A stretch of DNA of 64,000 bases from Medicago truncatula (GCF_003473485.1 NC_053047.1:15359001-15423000); one strand, 5' to 3'; shown: positions 1 through 10,989, counted from the first letter of the stretch. Notes: generated by a model not told the origin, from the sequence alone. Made by a program: numbers and translations.

Positions 1-165
1 GGCAATAATATAAACATATACATTAATCACGATTAAAAAGCTTGTCTTTTTCCTAGTTCATATAGTAGTTCATATAGATGGAACAATTATTTTAACGTAA
101 TTTATTTATCTCCGTTGAACTTCAAATTACTGATGCTCTTCCCTCGCTCAGGTGAGTTTAACTCA

Positions 166-168
<3 letters not shown>

Positions 169-210
<42 letters not shown>
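169..210. repeat. (TA)n microsatellite, left
   Basis: About 21 uninterrupted TA units abut the left end of the next element; a matching tract abuts its right end, so the element probably entered a TA-rich target. Confidence 0.95.
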
Positions 211-212
<2 letters not shown>

Positions 213-1224
213 ATGTTTTAAATTAGAGGAGAGGTTATAACAAGAGGATGAGAGGAGCCATCTGTATCCATTGGATCTAATTTAATGGTTGAGATTAAAA
301 ACTTGTATTTAATGAAACATGTGACGGCATCTTTTAGTAAGAAATACAATCACGCGCCTTCAGTTTCCTTTCTCCATTGACCCAACTACTCTTCATCTAC
401 CTTGTTTTCTTTTTTGGTTACAAATCTACCTTGTTTTCCAGATCAAACTCACACATGAGATTACAACTTCAAATTGGAAAGTTACGATTTTTTCTCTCTC
501 GTGTGCTTAACTCCAGAAATCTCACATTATTTGATTTCTTTCAAGGGGCGATAGGGAAATGATTTATTGAAAATGGCTGACTTAAATATTATACCTAAAT
601 CCCATATTTTCCCAACGTGCTAGTAGAACTCGTGTCGGTTACAACAAATGTAAAATTCAGAACTTGTGTCAAATATTAAATTCCTAATTGAAAATTGCAG
701 CAATCATTTTCTTTACATCATCTCTCTCTCTTTCTCTCTCTCTTTCTAATATATACTACTATTTTTTTCAATTTCCCTTACTGATTTCTTCATTAATAAA
801 TAAATATTTGGGAGATTTTTGTTTGTTTTAAATAAGTGCTGATTTTTACGGTTTCCTTCAATATGATTTTCTATATCTTTTTGATTGAATTCTGAAAATG
901 ATTTAAGATTTATTAAATTTTAATTGAAGGTTGTGTCTTTATGGGGTAGATGATTGTTGTTGTCTATCTGGGTTCTTCAGAAAAAAAAACTCGACGTCTT
1001 GATTAAAGAAGAGAGGAAGGGAAATTAAGAGAAGACAACAAAAGGAAGAGGAAGACATTATTGAAAACAACAAAAGTTGGAAGCGCGTGAGGGTATGTTT
1101 TATTGGAAAAAGAAGTCATGTGTTCCACTAAAAGGGATCTTTTAATTTCAATCATTAAATTGGATCCAATGGACACAAATAACTCCTCTCATTCTCTCAT
1201 TATAACACTCCTCTCATTTGATAC

Positions 1225-1228
<4 letters not shown>
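211..1228. mobile_element. Non-autonomous DNA transposon with ~90 bp terminal inverted repeats
   Basis: The left end (about 211-300) and the reverse complement of the right end (about 1140-1228) match over some 90 bp. Shared blocks include GAGAGGAG, TGTCCATTGGATC or its variant, and TTTAATGRTTGARATTAAAA. The element is 1018 bp with no convincing coding region; its middle has a CT-rich tract near 720-747. TA repeats on both sides hide the exact TSD, so a TA target (mariner-like) and a 9-bp Mutator-type TSD of alternating TA cannot be told apart. Long TIRs favour a Mutator-like (MULE) origin. Confidence 0.85.

Positions 1229-1262
<34 letters not shown>
1229..1262. repeat. (TA)n microsatellite, right
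   Basis: About 17 TA units directly follow the right TIR of the preceding transposon. Confidence 0.95.
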
Positions 1263-1265
<3 letters not shown>

Positions 1266-1938
1266 GCAGAGCTACAAACCCACCCAGAAAAATAAAAAAA
1301 TTAACGACCATAGGTCTATTTTACAAGATTTTATACAATTTTGTGTCAGTTTTAAGTTTCGGCGAATCTAAATTTCCGAAAAGTAGTGTAGTGGTCCACC
1401 CGAAAAATTGAAATAATTCAATTATATATCTATTTTGTGAGACTTTAAATAATTTTTCAATGGTTATAGTTTTCCGAGGTTTCAAAAGTAGCATAAGTGA
1501 ATTTTGTGAAGTTTATATTTGGCATCTTAGCGGAGGCTTACAGACCTTCGAATTTGCATGAGTTTCAAATCTCTCGCATATTGTCTTATCAATTGAAAAT
1601 TTTCTCTGCTAACGGTTGTAATGTAAAAAAAAGATTTCATAATTTATAGTAGTTGTTAAATATGTTTAAGTATCCACCTTAACTTTTTAGTCAAACTAAT
1701 CCACTTGGGTTGGCATATTGGTATTGGCTTGAGATCTGGGAGTGTGCTCCTCCTCGATCTCGATTCTCTCGGTGCCAATTTAGGTGGGCTAGTTTAGCTT
1801 TAAAAAAAAAAAAACTTTTTAGTCAAACTACGTCATTTCAACTTTCTACTTAATGTTTATTACAACTTTAATTTGTGTATATATATTATAGTTAATTTTA
1901 GTGACCCACCCAAGTCTTTTTTTTTTGGCTCCACCATA
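1261..1938. mobile_element. Possible decayed hAT-like element
   Basis: The left end reads TAGTGGCAGAGCTACAAACC and the reverse complement of the right end reads TATGGTGGAGCC, followed on both sides by a GGGTGGGT/ACCCACCC block. This resembles the TAGTGGCGGAGCC type of hAT end common in legumes. No clear 8-bp TSD was found, perhaps because the left flank is the TA tract. A SINE sits inside it. The call rests on the end similarity alone. Confidence 0.35.
1681..1830 (+). mobile_element. tRNA-derived SINE with 18-bp TSD
   Basis: The body is 1699-1812. Its start, GGTTGGCATATTGGTATTGG, resembles an A box, and GATCTCGATTCTC near 1757 resembles a Pol III B box. It ends in a run of 13 A. It is flanked by a perfect 18-bp direct repeat, AACTTTTTAGTCAAACTA, at 1681-1698 and 1813-1830, the hallmark of LINE-assisted insertion. 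At about 115 bp it is a short plant SINE. It interrupts the hAT-like sequence around it, so it is younger. Confidence 0.85.
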
Positions 1939-1968
1939 GACAGTATAGGCAAGGTGCATGGTTCAAAC

Positions 1969-3553
1969 TAGGGCTGGACAACGGCCGGTTTCGGTCAGCG
2001 GCGGTCCAAAAAAAAAATAATAAGTCGGTCTATCGTGGGTGCCAAACTGCCACCCAATTCCGACCGTTCTCGTCGTCGGTTTCGGTTAAGGCGGCTTGTC
2101 GGTTGATGCGGGTGGTTTTAACGGTTTCGTACTGGATATCAAACCCAAACAAAATTTTAAAGTTCAAGTTTTTTCACTTGTTCTACACAGAATTAGAAGA
2201 ACAAAATAGAAAAACTTGTTTAGATTTTCAAACACTTTCAATTCAGTGGGTTAAGAAACAAAATTAGGGATACAAAGAAATCTAAGAACAAGGATAGAGA
2301 TGAAGATAAAAAGAAATCTAAGAACAGGAACAAAATTCTCGAAAATCAAAGGCAGTTATGGTTTCTACTTTTTGAAAGAAAAAAAGCACCAATGAAAGGT
2401 AGCAAATGTTTATGGTTTATCTGGAGAATGGAGGAAGCAATGAGGCAGCTATGGTTTCTTTCTTCTTCTCACTCACAGCAGCGGCGCAATATGATGAGGA
2501 AATAGGGTTTCATTTCCTCATGTTAAACTTTTATATGTCGGACCTTAGTTAAATGGGCTTGTACTAATTTGGTTTGGACTGGACTTATGCAATAAACATA
2601 GAAGATTGCTTTTTAGGCCCCCCCAATATCTCTTTAGGCCCCCTAAAAATACAAAAATAACCTTTATAATACATCCGGTAGTTACATCCCGGATGTGCAT
2701 TTTAAATTTTCACATTTTACACCTTCGGTATGTACATACCGGAGGCACATTTACAAATTTTCACGTTTATCGCATTCGGTAGTTATGTTCTAGAGGAACA
2801 TTCATTTTGCGATTTCTCAATTACACATCCGGTATATATATACCGTACTCCACCCACGTTGTTATCTGTTTAAAATGGTGCAGTTTTTTAAGAGTTATTT
2901 TCTAAGCTTCAATATTGTTCCATACCTTGCGTTTTTTGGCCAATTTTTGTTGTGTTTTCATCACAATTAATAGAACAAATGGCGTCAATCTTTACTCAAT
3001 TGCAATCATTTAGAAGGTAACCTTGCTTCTTCCTCTCTCGTATTGTTTCTGCATAATTTTTTTAGAGTTCTGTCATATTCAATGAAAAGTTTGATCCTTT
3101 TATTTCTGTAAATTTTATGCACCCTACCAAAAGTTTGTGAATTTTCCAACATAGCAGATCATGTACATTTAAATAACATAATGCGATAAACGCGAAAATT
3201 TGTAAATGTGCCTCTGGTATGTACATACCGAAGGTGTAAAATGTGAAAATTTAAAATGCACTACCGGTATGTAACTACCGGATGTATTATAAAGGTTATT
3301 TTTGTATTTTTAGGGGGCCTAAAGAGATATTGGGGGGACCTAAAAAGCAATCTTCATAAACATATGGTGTTGATGTATATGGCGGTCCAGTTCAGTTTTC
3401 GCTGGGCCTATTTACCCAATTCGAGACCGACCACTCATAGTCATAGAAAACCATTTGAACTGGATTAGTTAAACCGCTCGACCCGAGCCGACATGCTTTG
3501 GCCCATCCGGTTCGGCCGGTTTGGACCGGTTTTTCAAATTCTATCCAGCCCTT
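1969..3553. mobile_element. Non-autonomous hAT element, 8-bp TSD
   Basis: Ends are TAGGGCTGGACAAC on the left and, reverse-complemented, AAGGGCTGGATAGA on the right, typical of plant hAT termini. A perfect 8-bp TSD, GTTCAAAC, lies at 1961-1968 and 3554-3561. Subterminal regions are rich in CGGCCGGTTT/ACCGGTTTGG motifs, as expected for hAT transposase sites. A MULE (2601-3355) is inserted inside; without it the element is about 830 bp and has no transposase reading frame. Confidence 0.85.
2601..3355. mobile_element. MULE-like element with ~178 bp TIRs, 9-bp TSD
   Basis: TIRs at about 2601-2779 and 3178-3355 are near-identical and begin GAAGATTGCTTTTTAGG. A perfect 9-bp TSD, ATAAACATA, lies at 2592-2600 and 3356-3364, which fits the Mutator superfamily. 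The TIRs contain several short palindromes of the form CCGGTA..TACCGG, such as GGTATGTACATACC. The 400-bp core has no transposase. It sits within the hAT element at 1969-3553. Confidence 0.9.
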
Positions 3554-3918
3554 GTTCAAACACAACCCCATCCACCAACCACCGATAAAGAGTTAGATAT
3601 ATTTCTTTTTTATTTTACAAAAGTTAGAGGGTTAAAACACATAAAATTTGTAGTGTCTAATTTTTTTTGGCTTGAATTTTGACACTAACAAGAAATAATA
3701 TTAGTCCTAATCTATATTCAAAGGAAAAATCACTCCCAATTTTTTTTTTTTTTATGATTACTTTTTTCTTTATCGAGACGGATCGCAGAAAATTGTAGGG
3801 ACCAAAATAGTTGGGTGTGGAGTAGTAATAACAAACCTTCCTTAAAAAAAAAAAAAACCTTCCTTCAAAAAAAAAAAAAAAACAGAAAAACCTAAAACGC
3901 TGCGGTTGGAAACCCCAC

Positions 3919-3927
3919 ATATAAAAA
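3919..3927 (+). promoter_or_regulatory. Probable TATA box of PABP gene 1
   Basis: ATATAAAAA lies about 270 bp before the start codon and upstream of a probable 5' UTR intron (4066-4168). The two other PABP heads in the window also have a TATA-like motif upstream of a 5' UTR intron. Confidence 0.5.
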
Positions 3928-4065
3928 CCTCTTACGATACACGCAGCTTTCTCACTCTCCACAGGGTTTTCTCTGTCAGAGAGGAGAAAATTATTCTCCA
4001 AATTTTTTATGATAGAAGGGATAAACCCTAATCACAATCACACCATAAACTAGTACTCTATTATT

Positions 4066-4168
4066 GTAAGGTTTTTGTCCTCTCTTTTCTTATTCTTTCA
4101 TCGATTTTTTCTTTCTTTGTATTCACTCAAAAAATAAAAAAATCTGACTACTGTTTCATCGTTTTCAG
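4066..4168 (+). other. Probable 5' UTR intron of PABP gene 1
   Basis: A GTAAGG donor at 4066 and a TTTTCAG acceptor ending at 4168 enclose a T-rich 103-bp stretch. PABP gene 2 has a comparable 96-bp intron at the same place, so the feature is probably shared ancestry and not chance. Confidence 0.5.
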
Positions 4169-4188
4169 AGTTTTTTCCCTTGAAGAAA

Positions 4189-7100
4189 ATGGCGATTGTT
4201 TCATCACCTAAGACAGCTGTTCCGGCTGTATTGTTGAACGGAACTGGACTGTTCGAGAATGCTTCTCTGTATGTTGGTGATCTTGAAGGGAACGTGAACG
4301 AGGCACAGCTTTATGAATTGTTCAATCAGATAGGTCAGGTTGTTTCAATCAGGGTTTGTAGGGATCAGACGATGCGGTTGTCTCTTGGCTATGCTTATGT
4401 CAATTTCTCCAATGCTCGTGATGGTTCGTGTTTCGATTTTGGTTCTTTTATATTGATTTTTGAATTGAATTTTGAATTATAACATATTCTTGATGATTGA
4501 ATGCATTGTGATTGTGTGAATAGTATTCCGAAAAGTTATTTGTTTTGTTTGTTAGAAAGAAAAAAGGTTTAGGGTTTTGACAACTTATTGCAATTCTTAA
4601 TTAATTTTTAGGACTATGTTATTACTAAAGTACAGTCGTTTATTTAAGAGAGTAAAACCCTAGTATTTATAATCATGTTTTTAAGTCATGGTTGCGTGAA
4701 CACCATAAAAGAGATTGAAGAACTTGTAGAGGAAGTAAAAGTGTTGTCGTGGAGATGGTTTCTCACAAGGCTGAAATTGGATCCCTATGAAGCACACACT
4801 CCAACATGGACACCTGACATGGACACCGACACCGCTATCTATATATTAATTTATTTATAAAAGATCTTAATTAAGAATCAAAATACATAATATGCATCTA
4901 ACTTGAGCAAATTATTTCATTAAAAAAAATTCTATAACAAGATACAATAGTATTTGACCTTTATTTATCCATCTGCTATCGAAAATTGAAATACGTTGGA
5001 ATCAACTTTGATGTCCATAACCCATTGTTGATCAACATTTCTCACACATCTTTAACCCTTGAATCTACTGTGTGTAGAAGCAGAAAAAAAAATCCAGATA
5101 TTTGTCTGAGTTGTCCAAAGAGTGTCGAAGTAAAGAAAAAATGACTTATTTAGGACACTTGTCCGACACATGTCGTACGAGTCTCATAGGAGTTGACACT
5201 GGGACACGCCTAATCATATAGGTGTCCGTGCTTCATAGTTGGCTCCTTGCTGTCTATTGTTCGAATGGGTGTGGGATCCCGGAGATTGTATGAACTATGA
5301 ATCGATAGTGTAGGTGGCAGATGGTTTTTAGGGGTTCCAGGTACAGTGTTTGTTAGTGTTATCAGAGGCGACAGGGGGGGGGGGTTTCAAATGGTTGTTT
5401 TTTTTTAACAGCCAATATATTAAAACAAAAAACCGCTTGAGAATAGGGAATTGTTGTCAAAGGAACAACACAAAATCCCCAGCGCTACGGAAATACAGGG
5501 ACTGTCCCAAAGGGAAACAAAAACAAAACTCCCCATGCTACAGACAGCACAAAGCGCGAGCCAACATAAGGAAAGGAAACAAAGATTGTTTAGGTTTATA
5601 TGGTGTTTTTGAGACCTGTATTCATCCTCAGTTACTTTGGTGTTTTTGGGCTGAGTTTTCCTGTTTTAGTGGTTCCACTATTTAGTGTAGTAGGGGGGAC
5701 TTTGTGTGCTGATTTTTTACAGTGTTTCACTGAGGTTTTGTTCTCTTGTGGGGTCTGGTATTGGTTGCTGCCTCGGTGCCTATACCATGGACCCCTGTCC
5801 TTCTTTTTTTCCTCCCGTTATTCTTTAATCTTTGTTTGCTACCTAATTACATTTGTGATGGGTACTGCTATTAATAAAACATAACTGTTTCTGAAAAAAC
5901 AAGTCATGGTTGCATCGAGATTCTTTAATATTGTGGAGAATCGCTACCAAATACGGCTGAAGAAGCTGCAATTGCATTTGTACTAATTTTTCTGTTGGAC
6001 CTTTTTTAAAACCTTGTTTTAAATTTCACCTATCATTGCAACCTTATTACAATGATATAGATTATAGACATTAAAAATTTTAATATCAATTATTTTGTAG
6101 AATGTTGTTGTGTCAAATCTAATTGATCCGGCTACAATTGCGGTAATGATGTGATTGTGAAAATATCATAAAACTTTACTTCGCGTTGCAGCTACCGAAG
6201 TTGTTTAGATTTTCACAACTTATTGCAATTCTTGATTGATTTTTATGACTAATGGAGTGTGTACATTCCTTTTCTTAGAGAGTAAAACCCTAATATTTAT
6301 AATCATGTTTTTTTAGGCGTGGTTGTGTCCGGATTCTTTGAGATCATGTTATTCATCCAATATATTTGTTTTTATGTGTTTTATTTCAAGTTGTAGTGAA
6401 GTAATTAGATCTGGTCGAACATGTTGGAATAAATGATATTGCGTAGTCGAATTTGAACAAACCTCTATTTTCCGCAAGCCACAATTGACAACAATGCTTC
6501 AAGTAGGAAGTAATATTTTTTTAAAGCTTTTAGTTTTGGAAGCTCTTGTTCAAACGTAGAAAAGAATGGTAGCAAGCAAGAATCTTGGAATCTATGCAAT
6601 TGCTCTAAAGCGCTGATATAAGTACCATCTAACAACACAACTTAATTACAAATGATTAATTGTAGCATAAAACGGCCTTATGTATAGAACTTTATCACAA
6701 GTTTCAAAACTGCATTTTCCTTGTTATTGTCATGCACAAATTGTCAACATTTTGTTCCTTACCATGCTGTGAATAGTTTACAAAGCTCTTTTGCATATAT
6801 TTTCTTCTCTGACATCAAAATTTATATTGCAGCTGCTAATGCGATAGAACATTTGAATTACACTCCTTTGAATGGGAAGCCAATTCGTATCATGTTTTCT
6901 CATCGAGATCCTAGTATCAGGAAAACTGGATTTGCAAATGTGTTCGTTAAGAATCTTGACACGTCAATAGATAACAAGGTGTTGCATGATACTTTTGCTA
7001 CATTTGGAACCGTACTTTCTTGCAAGGTGGCACTTGATAGCAATGGTAAATCTTTGGGATATGGTTTTGTACAATATGACAATCACGAGTCTGCAAAGTG

Positions 7101-9291
7101 TGCCATTGAAAAATTGGATGGTATGCTGATAAAAGATAAGAAAGCTTTTGTAGGGTATTTTATTCGGCGTCAAGAAAGGTCGGAAAATGGATCACCTAAG
7201 TTCACTAATGTGTATGTGAAAAACCTTTTAGAAACAGATACCGATGAGGATCTTAAAAAGCTTTTCAGCACATATGGTGTAATAACAAGTGCTGTGATCA
7301 TGAAAGATGAGAATGGAAACTCCAAATGTTTTGGTTTTGTGAATTTTCAAAGCCCTGATTCAGCAGCTGCTGCAGTTGAGAAGTTGAATGGCACTACAAC
7401 CAACGATGGGAAGGTTTTATATGTAGGAAGGGCTCAAAGGAAATGTGAAAGGGAGGCAGAGTTGAGAGCTAAGTTTGAACAAGAAAAGATAAAAAGATAT
7501 GAAAAATTACAAGGTGCCAATTTATACCTGAAAAACCTTGATGAGAGTATTAACGATGAGAAACTGAAGGAGATGTTTTCTGAGTTTGGAACAATAACTT
7601 CTTGCAAGGTATATTAAAATTTATATTTGAGTATTTTTACTTTGTTTAGTTATTGTTCTAGTGCATGTGAGTGAACAACCCTTTATTATACGTGCACGTG
7701 TTTAAAAATTGACTACGTATAACATGTTTCTTCAGGTAATGTTTGATGCTCATGGCCATAGCAAGGGCTTCGGTTTTGTTGCATTTTCCACATCAGAGGA
7801 AGCGAGTAAAGCTGTATGTCATTTCATTATTTGTTAAAAAAGATTTTGCTTAACCAAATATAAACCTTTTTCAATCAGCTGCATGAGTTTATTTTTTTGT
7901 TTTCTTTTCTAGATCAATGGAATGAGTGGAAAGATAATTGGACAGAAGCCGTTGTACGTTGTTGTGGCTCAACGCAAAGAAGATAGGAAAACTCGTTTGC
8001 AGGTTTAGCCTATATTTTATCTTGTATATTTATTATTTAAGTTAACCTTAGAATTAAATTATGGACAAATCAATGATTTATATACTACGTTGATTTTTCA
8101 TTAGAGTGGGTGTAAGTTCATTTTCGTTACATACAATATAACATGTCATTATATCCAATTAACTTTTTCTATGTAGTTTTAAATTGTAACAGTGATTTAG
8201 AAATAAGTTTTTTAATATCCTTGCTAGCGGGTAGAAATTTTGTTAATATGATAGTCGTCGAGAAACATGTCATTTTTTGTCGTTGTTTTCAAGCACAAAT
8301 TTAAACTTTCTTACTTTGTATTTTGTATAAATTCAATTGTTACGTTCATAAACTTGTATAAATGCAGGCTCAATTTTCTCAAATCAATGTTTCGGGTGGA
8401 ATCACATCTTTTCCTGCAAGAATTGCTGGATATCATCAAAGTACTCCAAGACTTGCTCCTCAACAATTGTATTATGGTCAAGGTACACCTCGTCTCATGC
8501 TGCCTCAACCAGCTGGATACGGATACCAGCAACAATTCATACCCGGTATGCAATCTGGAGTTGCTCCAAATTACATCATGCCATACCACCCTCAGAGGCA
8601 CGGTCATACCGGACATAGGATGCCTCCAGTTGGTAACTTCCAACAAGTGCAGCAGAACCAGGTATTTATTCATTAAGTGTATGCTTCATTTTTTGTAAAT
8701 AATATTACGAGCTGATTCGTCACTTGAAAAAAATTCATTTTGAATCTAGGTGCTACCTCGCAACTCGGACCAAGGGTTTAGATATAATGGTCGAAATAGT
8801 GTGGATCCATCTGCTGTTTCTGAAGGTCAAATGATAGATCCATCCATACAAAATCATGGTGCCTTGTCTAATAATTCACTTCCCTCAACTTTGGCTTCTG
8901 TTACTCTGGAAAATCAAAACCGGGTATGTAAAAGTTTGCTTGTTATATGTTCATCTTTGAATTTTCTTTTAAGAATTGCAATACTGTGTGGATTTCTGTA
9001 ATTTATTATTGCCAATATCATGACCTTAAAAAAAATTAAACCTATCATGGTATGTTAAATCTAACTTTCCTTAGTTTGTTGGTTGAACAGATGTTGGGTG
9101 AACAATTATATCCTCTTGTGGGTTGTCTTACACCAAACAATCAGACAGCCAAGGTGACAGGAATGTTGTTGGAATTGGACAAGTCAGAGGTTATCCATCT
9201 GATTAAGTCACCTGAAGAATTGAAGATGAAAGTGTCCGAGGCAATGGAAGCCCTTCGTTTTGTTTCATCGGGTCCTGCCTGCAGATCATGA
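4189..9291 (+). CDS. Poly(A)-binding protein, cytoplasmic type (PABP gene 1), intact, 7 exons
   Basis: Exons, by splice signals and paralogue alignment: 4189-4423, 6833-7608, 7736-7813, 7913-8002, 8368-8661, 8750-8923, 9091-9291; total 1848 bp, 615 residues. I chose ATG 4189 because it matches the start in gene 2. The protein has four RRMs: RRM1 LYVGDL (27-32) with GYAYVNF; RRM2 VFVKNL with GYGFVQY; RRM3 VYVKNL with CFGFVNF; RRM4 LYLKNL with GFGFVAF. A Gln/Pro/Tyr-rich linker and a C-terminal MLLE domain with [10 protein letters not shown] follow. PABPs coat mRNA poly(A) tails and aid translation and mRNA stability; MLLE docks PAM2 peptides. It is slightly shorter than the 630-660 residues usual in plants because the linker is short. 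Intron 1 is 2409 bp and carries a LINE. Confidence 0.93.
4785..5238. mobile_element. MULE-like element nested in the LINE
   Basis: Ends are CTATGAAGCACACACTCC and its imperfect reverse complement (GGTGTCCGTGCTTCATAG), enclosing GACAC-rich arms. It splits the LINE codons for LKL and APC. The flanks TTGGATCCC (4777-4785) and TTGGCTCCT (5239-5247) look like a 9-bp TSD with two later changes. Relatives with CTAYRTAGCACCGACAC-type ends occur near 28.74 kb and 31.2 kb. Confidence 0.7.
5394..5587 (-). mobile_element. Possible antisense LINE 3' fragment inside the LINE 3' UTR
   Basis: A run of T at 5398-5406 followed by AACAGCCAATATATTAAAAC reads, on the minus strand, as TTAATATATTGGCTGTT plus poly(A), a common plant LINE tail. 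It interrupts the plus-strand LINE 3' UTR. No clean TSD was found; flanks GGTTGTTT and GATTGTTT are only suggestive. Confidence 0.35.
6408..6500. repeat. Partial MITE of the GTTGTCAA family
   Basis: The segment ends AATTGACAACAATGCTTC and contains AATTTGAACAAACCTCTATTTTCCGC, matching the short elements at 32.37, 32.84 and 36.56 kb. The left TIR is not recognisable. Confidence 0.35.
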
Positions 9292-10160
9292 TCAGCTTGG
9301 CTCCTAATCATTGTTTATGGAGCCTTAACTTTAGATTGATCAGGATTTTTTTCCCCTTTCTGTTAGGATTTTGACTTGTTAGCCAATAGAGAGGGGTATT
9401 GAGAATTTTTATGTGTTTGATAAATTTATTTCATTTTGGGTTGGTTTACGTTCATGATTTTGAAACGGTATTTTTGTCGACAATCCTTCGTTTTGTTTAG
9501 ATATATTATTTGGATTGGGATTTTTGTTGGCATTCCTTCCGTTGATTGTAATTATTTTTGCTTTCTGAAGGTCCATTTGATCTATTTTGGGTAATTCAAC
9601 CCAAGTTCATTTGCTTCCAAAATGTGTGAGGTAAATGCACACTATTGTTTATTGCTCGCTTTCTTTTTATCAGCATTTTCTCTATTCTTTCTGCCATGCA
9701 TTTGATTGAATAGTGTCTTTTATGATTATGAAAACTAGCAGCATGTGCCATTTCATCAAAGGCAGGAATTATATGACAATAAGAAAGAACAGTGAATCAT
9801 ATATATCCAATCATTTGCCGTCACATCATTTTTTTTTTTATTTGTTTTTTTTAAGTGCTTAAAATACTACATGTATGTTTGATTTTACTTTTAGATGAGG
9901 CAAAATTGATTCAAGAGGTGCACAATTGATTTTGACATGTTTTAATGTTCTCAGCTATAATGGATGTTTCCTTTACAATTGATTCTAAGTTGAAGTTACA
10001 AGTTGAAGTTTTTGTCACTATTGATTGTTAGCCATGAATGTATTCAACTATAATTTCTTACTTTTTTTTACATTCATCTCACTTTTAAACAACCAATTTT
10101 ACCAAATCAATTTTTATCACCGCAAAACTTAACAAACACTACGAGGTAAACAAACACTAC
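9292..10160 (+). other. PABP gene 1 3' flank and dispersed repeat
   Basis: The first ~150 bases are a T-rich 3' UTR candidate. A dispersed repeat starting near 9873 (ACATGTATGTTTGATT then CAAAATTGATTC) recurs near 23.04 kb, 28.45 kb, 36.98 kb and, inverted, 49.8 kb. No gene is seen. Confidence 0.5.
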
Positions 10161-10169
10161 AAGGCAAAG

Positions 10170-10790
10170 ACAATCTTGTTTATCTCAGAAGTAACTTTTT
10201 GGACCCCAAACATACAATCCAAGCTGTAGCGTGTGGTAAACGCCAAGACTCAACTTCAACAATACTCATATCTGGAGAACACCAATCTTGTTTAGCAAAT
10301 ACGAAATTGTCATATTCATCCCTCACACATACTGATCACTACATATTGCTGGCCAGGAAACATTGCAGCATCTAAGTTACTCGTGCTCCGCGGGCCTGAT
10401 GATGCTACCTGAAACACTGCACTGGTACGCTGCATTATTTGATCAAAACCTATCTTTGCTGCCCCATTAGTGCACATTTCGTTTCATCGAAATGCTTCAA
10501 GAAACCATAGCAGAATTTATCAACCGATCTTGTGTCAAATGCTGCAAAATTTGCATAAAAAAGTCACCAAAACCTTCTGCATTATGCATAATATTCTCCA
10601 AAATAGGCCAAAGATCATATTTCCTCCAACGTTCCACACCTGCAGCACATACAAAAAATAAATGCTAATTCAATTCTACGTATGATTGAAAAACGACAAA
10701 ATCAGATGGATAGTCAACTTGCTTTCTGTGCAGCCTTGATCTACTTAGTAAACAATCTCTCCCAAGATGCCAAATAAAATGTTTTACCTT
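10170..10790 (-). pseudogene. Unidentified gene fragment, copy 1
   Basis: Read on the minus strand, 10700-10790 gives a segment resembling ASWERLFTK.IKAAQKAS. After a GTGCTGCAG acceptor near 10640, GVERWRKYDLWPILENIMHN begins a second segment, continuing with residues like QDRLINSAMVS and later QYVVISMCEG. Stops and frame changes make it non-coding as it stands. A related inverted copy is at 48.59-48.96 kb on the plus strand, where LINFCYGFSEHLDGTKCALI is readable. I do not recognise the family. Conservation of residues between the two copies suggests it derives from a real gene. Confidence 0.5.
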
Positions 10791-10989
10791 TGGAAGAATG
10801 TATAGACCGAAGTTTATTCAAATCACCTTTAACACATCATTCATCTCTATTAATAATACGATCAACGCACTGATGGTATGTATTCTTAGTAGTATACATA
10901 CCTTTTCTGTCAAAGCACCAAACTATCTCATGCTTTTGAAAGAGATAAATTATATGATTGTATCAAATAGAGAAAGTAAAGACGTGACC

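Larger units (their letters stand above)
4696..5900 (+). mobile_element. 5'-truncated LINE with 13-bp TSD in PABP gene 1 intron 1
   Basis: A perfect direct repeat, AAGTCATGGTTGC, at 4683-4695 and 5901-5913 brackets the insert. It begins inside the end of a plant LINE ORF2: residues [17 protein letters not shown] then RLKL, resuming after a nested insert at about 5239 with [18 protein letters not shown]. This matches the usual plant L1 C-terminus. A long 3' UTR ends in a TAATAAAA-containing tail and a short A run. Without the insert and one TSD the intron would be about 1190 bp, close to the 1148 bp of intron 1 in PABP gene 2. Confidence 0.85.
4600..6330 (+). repeat. Internal repeat units in PABP gene 1 intron 1
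   Basis: Two related units, about 4575-4695 and 6205-6345, share GCAATTCTT..ATTGATTTTT, an AGAGTAAAACCCTA block, TATTTATAATCATGTTTTT and a following GTGGTTG. The LINE at 4696-5900 lies just after the first. The same pair of units occurs in intron 1 of PABP gene 2 and of the pseudogene at 63.2 kb. Confidence 0.7.

Noticed and set aside
1103-1411. Open frame of about 100 codons with a YIYIYI run
   Set aside because: It translates the right TIR of a transposon and a TA microsatellite.
3256-3468. Open frame on the plus strand
   Set aside because: It spans the MULE right TIR and the hAT end; no coding character.
5350-5884. Two open frames in PABP gene 1 intron 1
   Set aside because: They lie in LINE 3' UTR sequence; low-complexity translation.
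8267-8698. Open frames in other phases and on the minus strand over PABP exon 5
   Set aside because: They overlap the true exon 5 frame, which is supported by splice signals and by gene 2.
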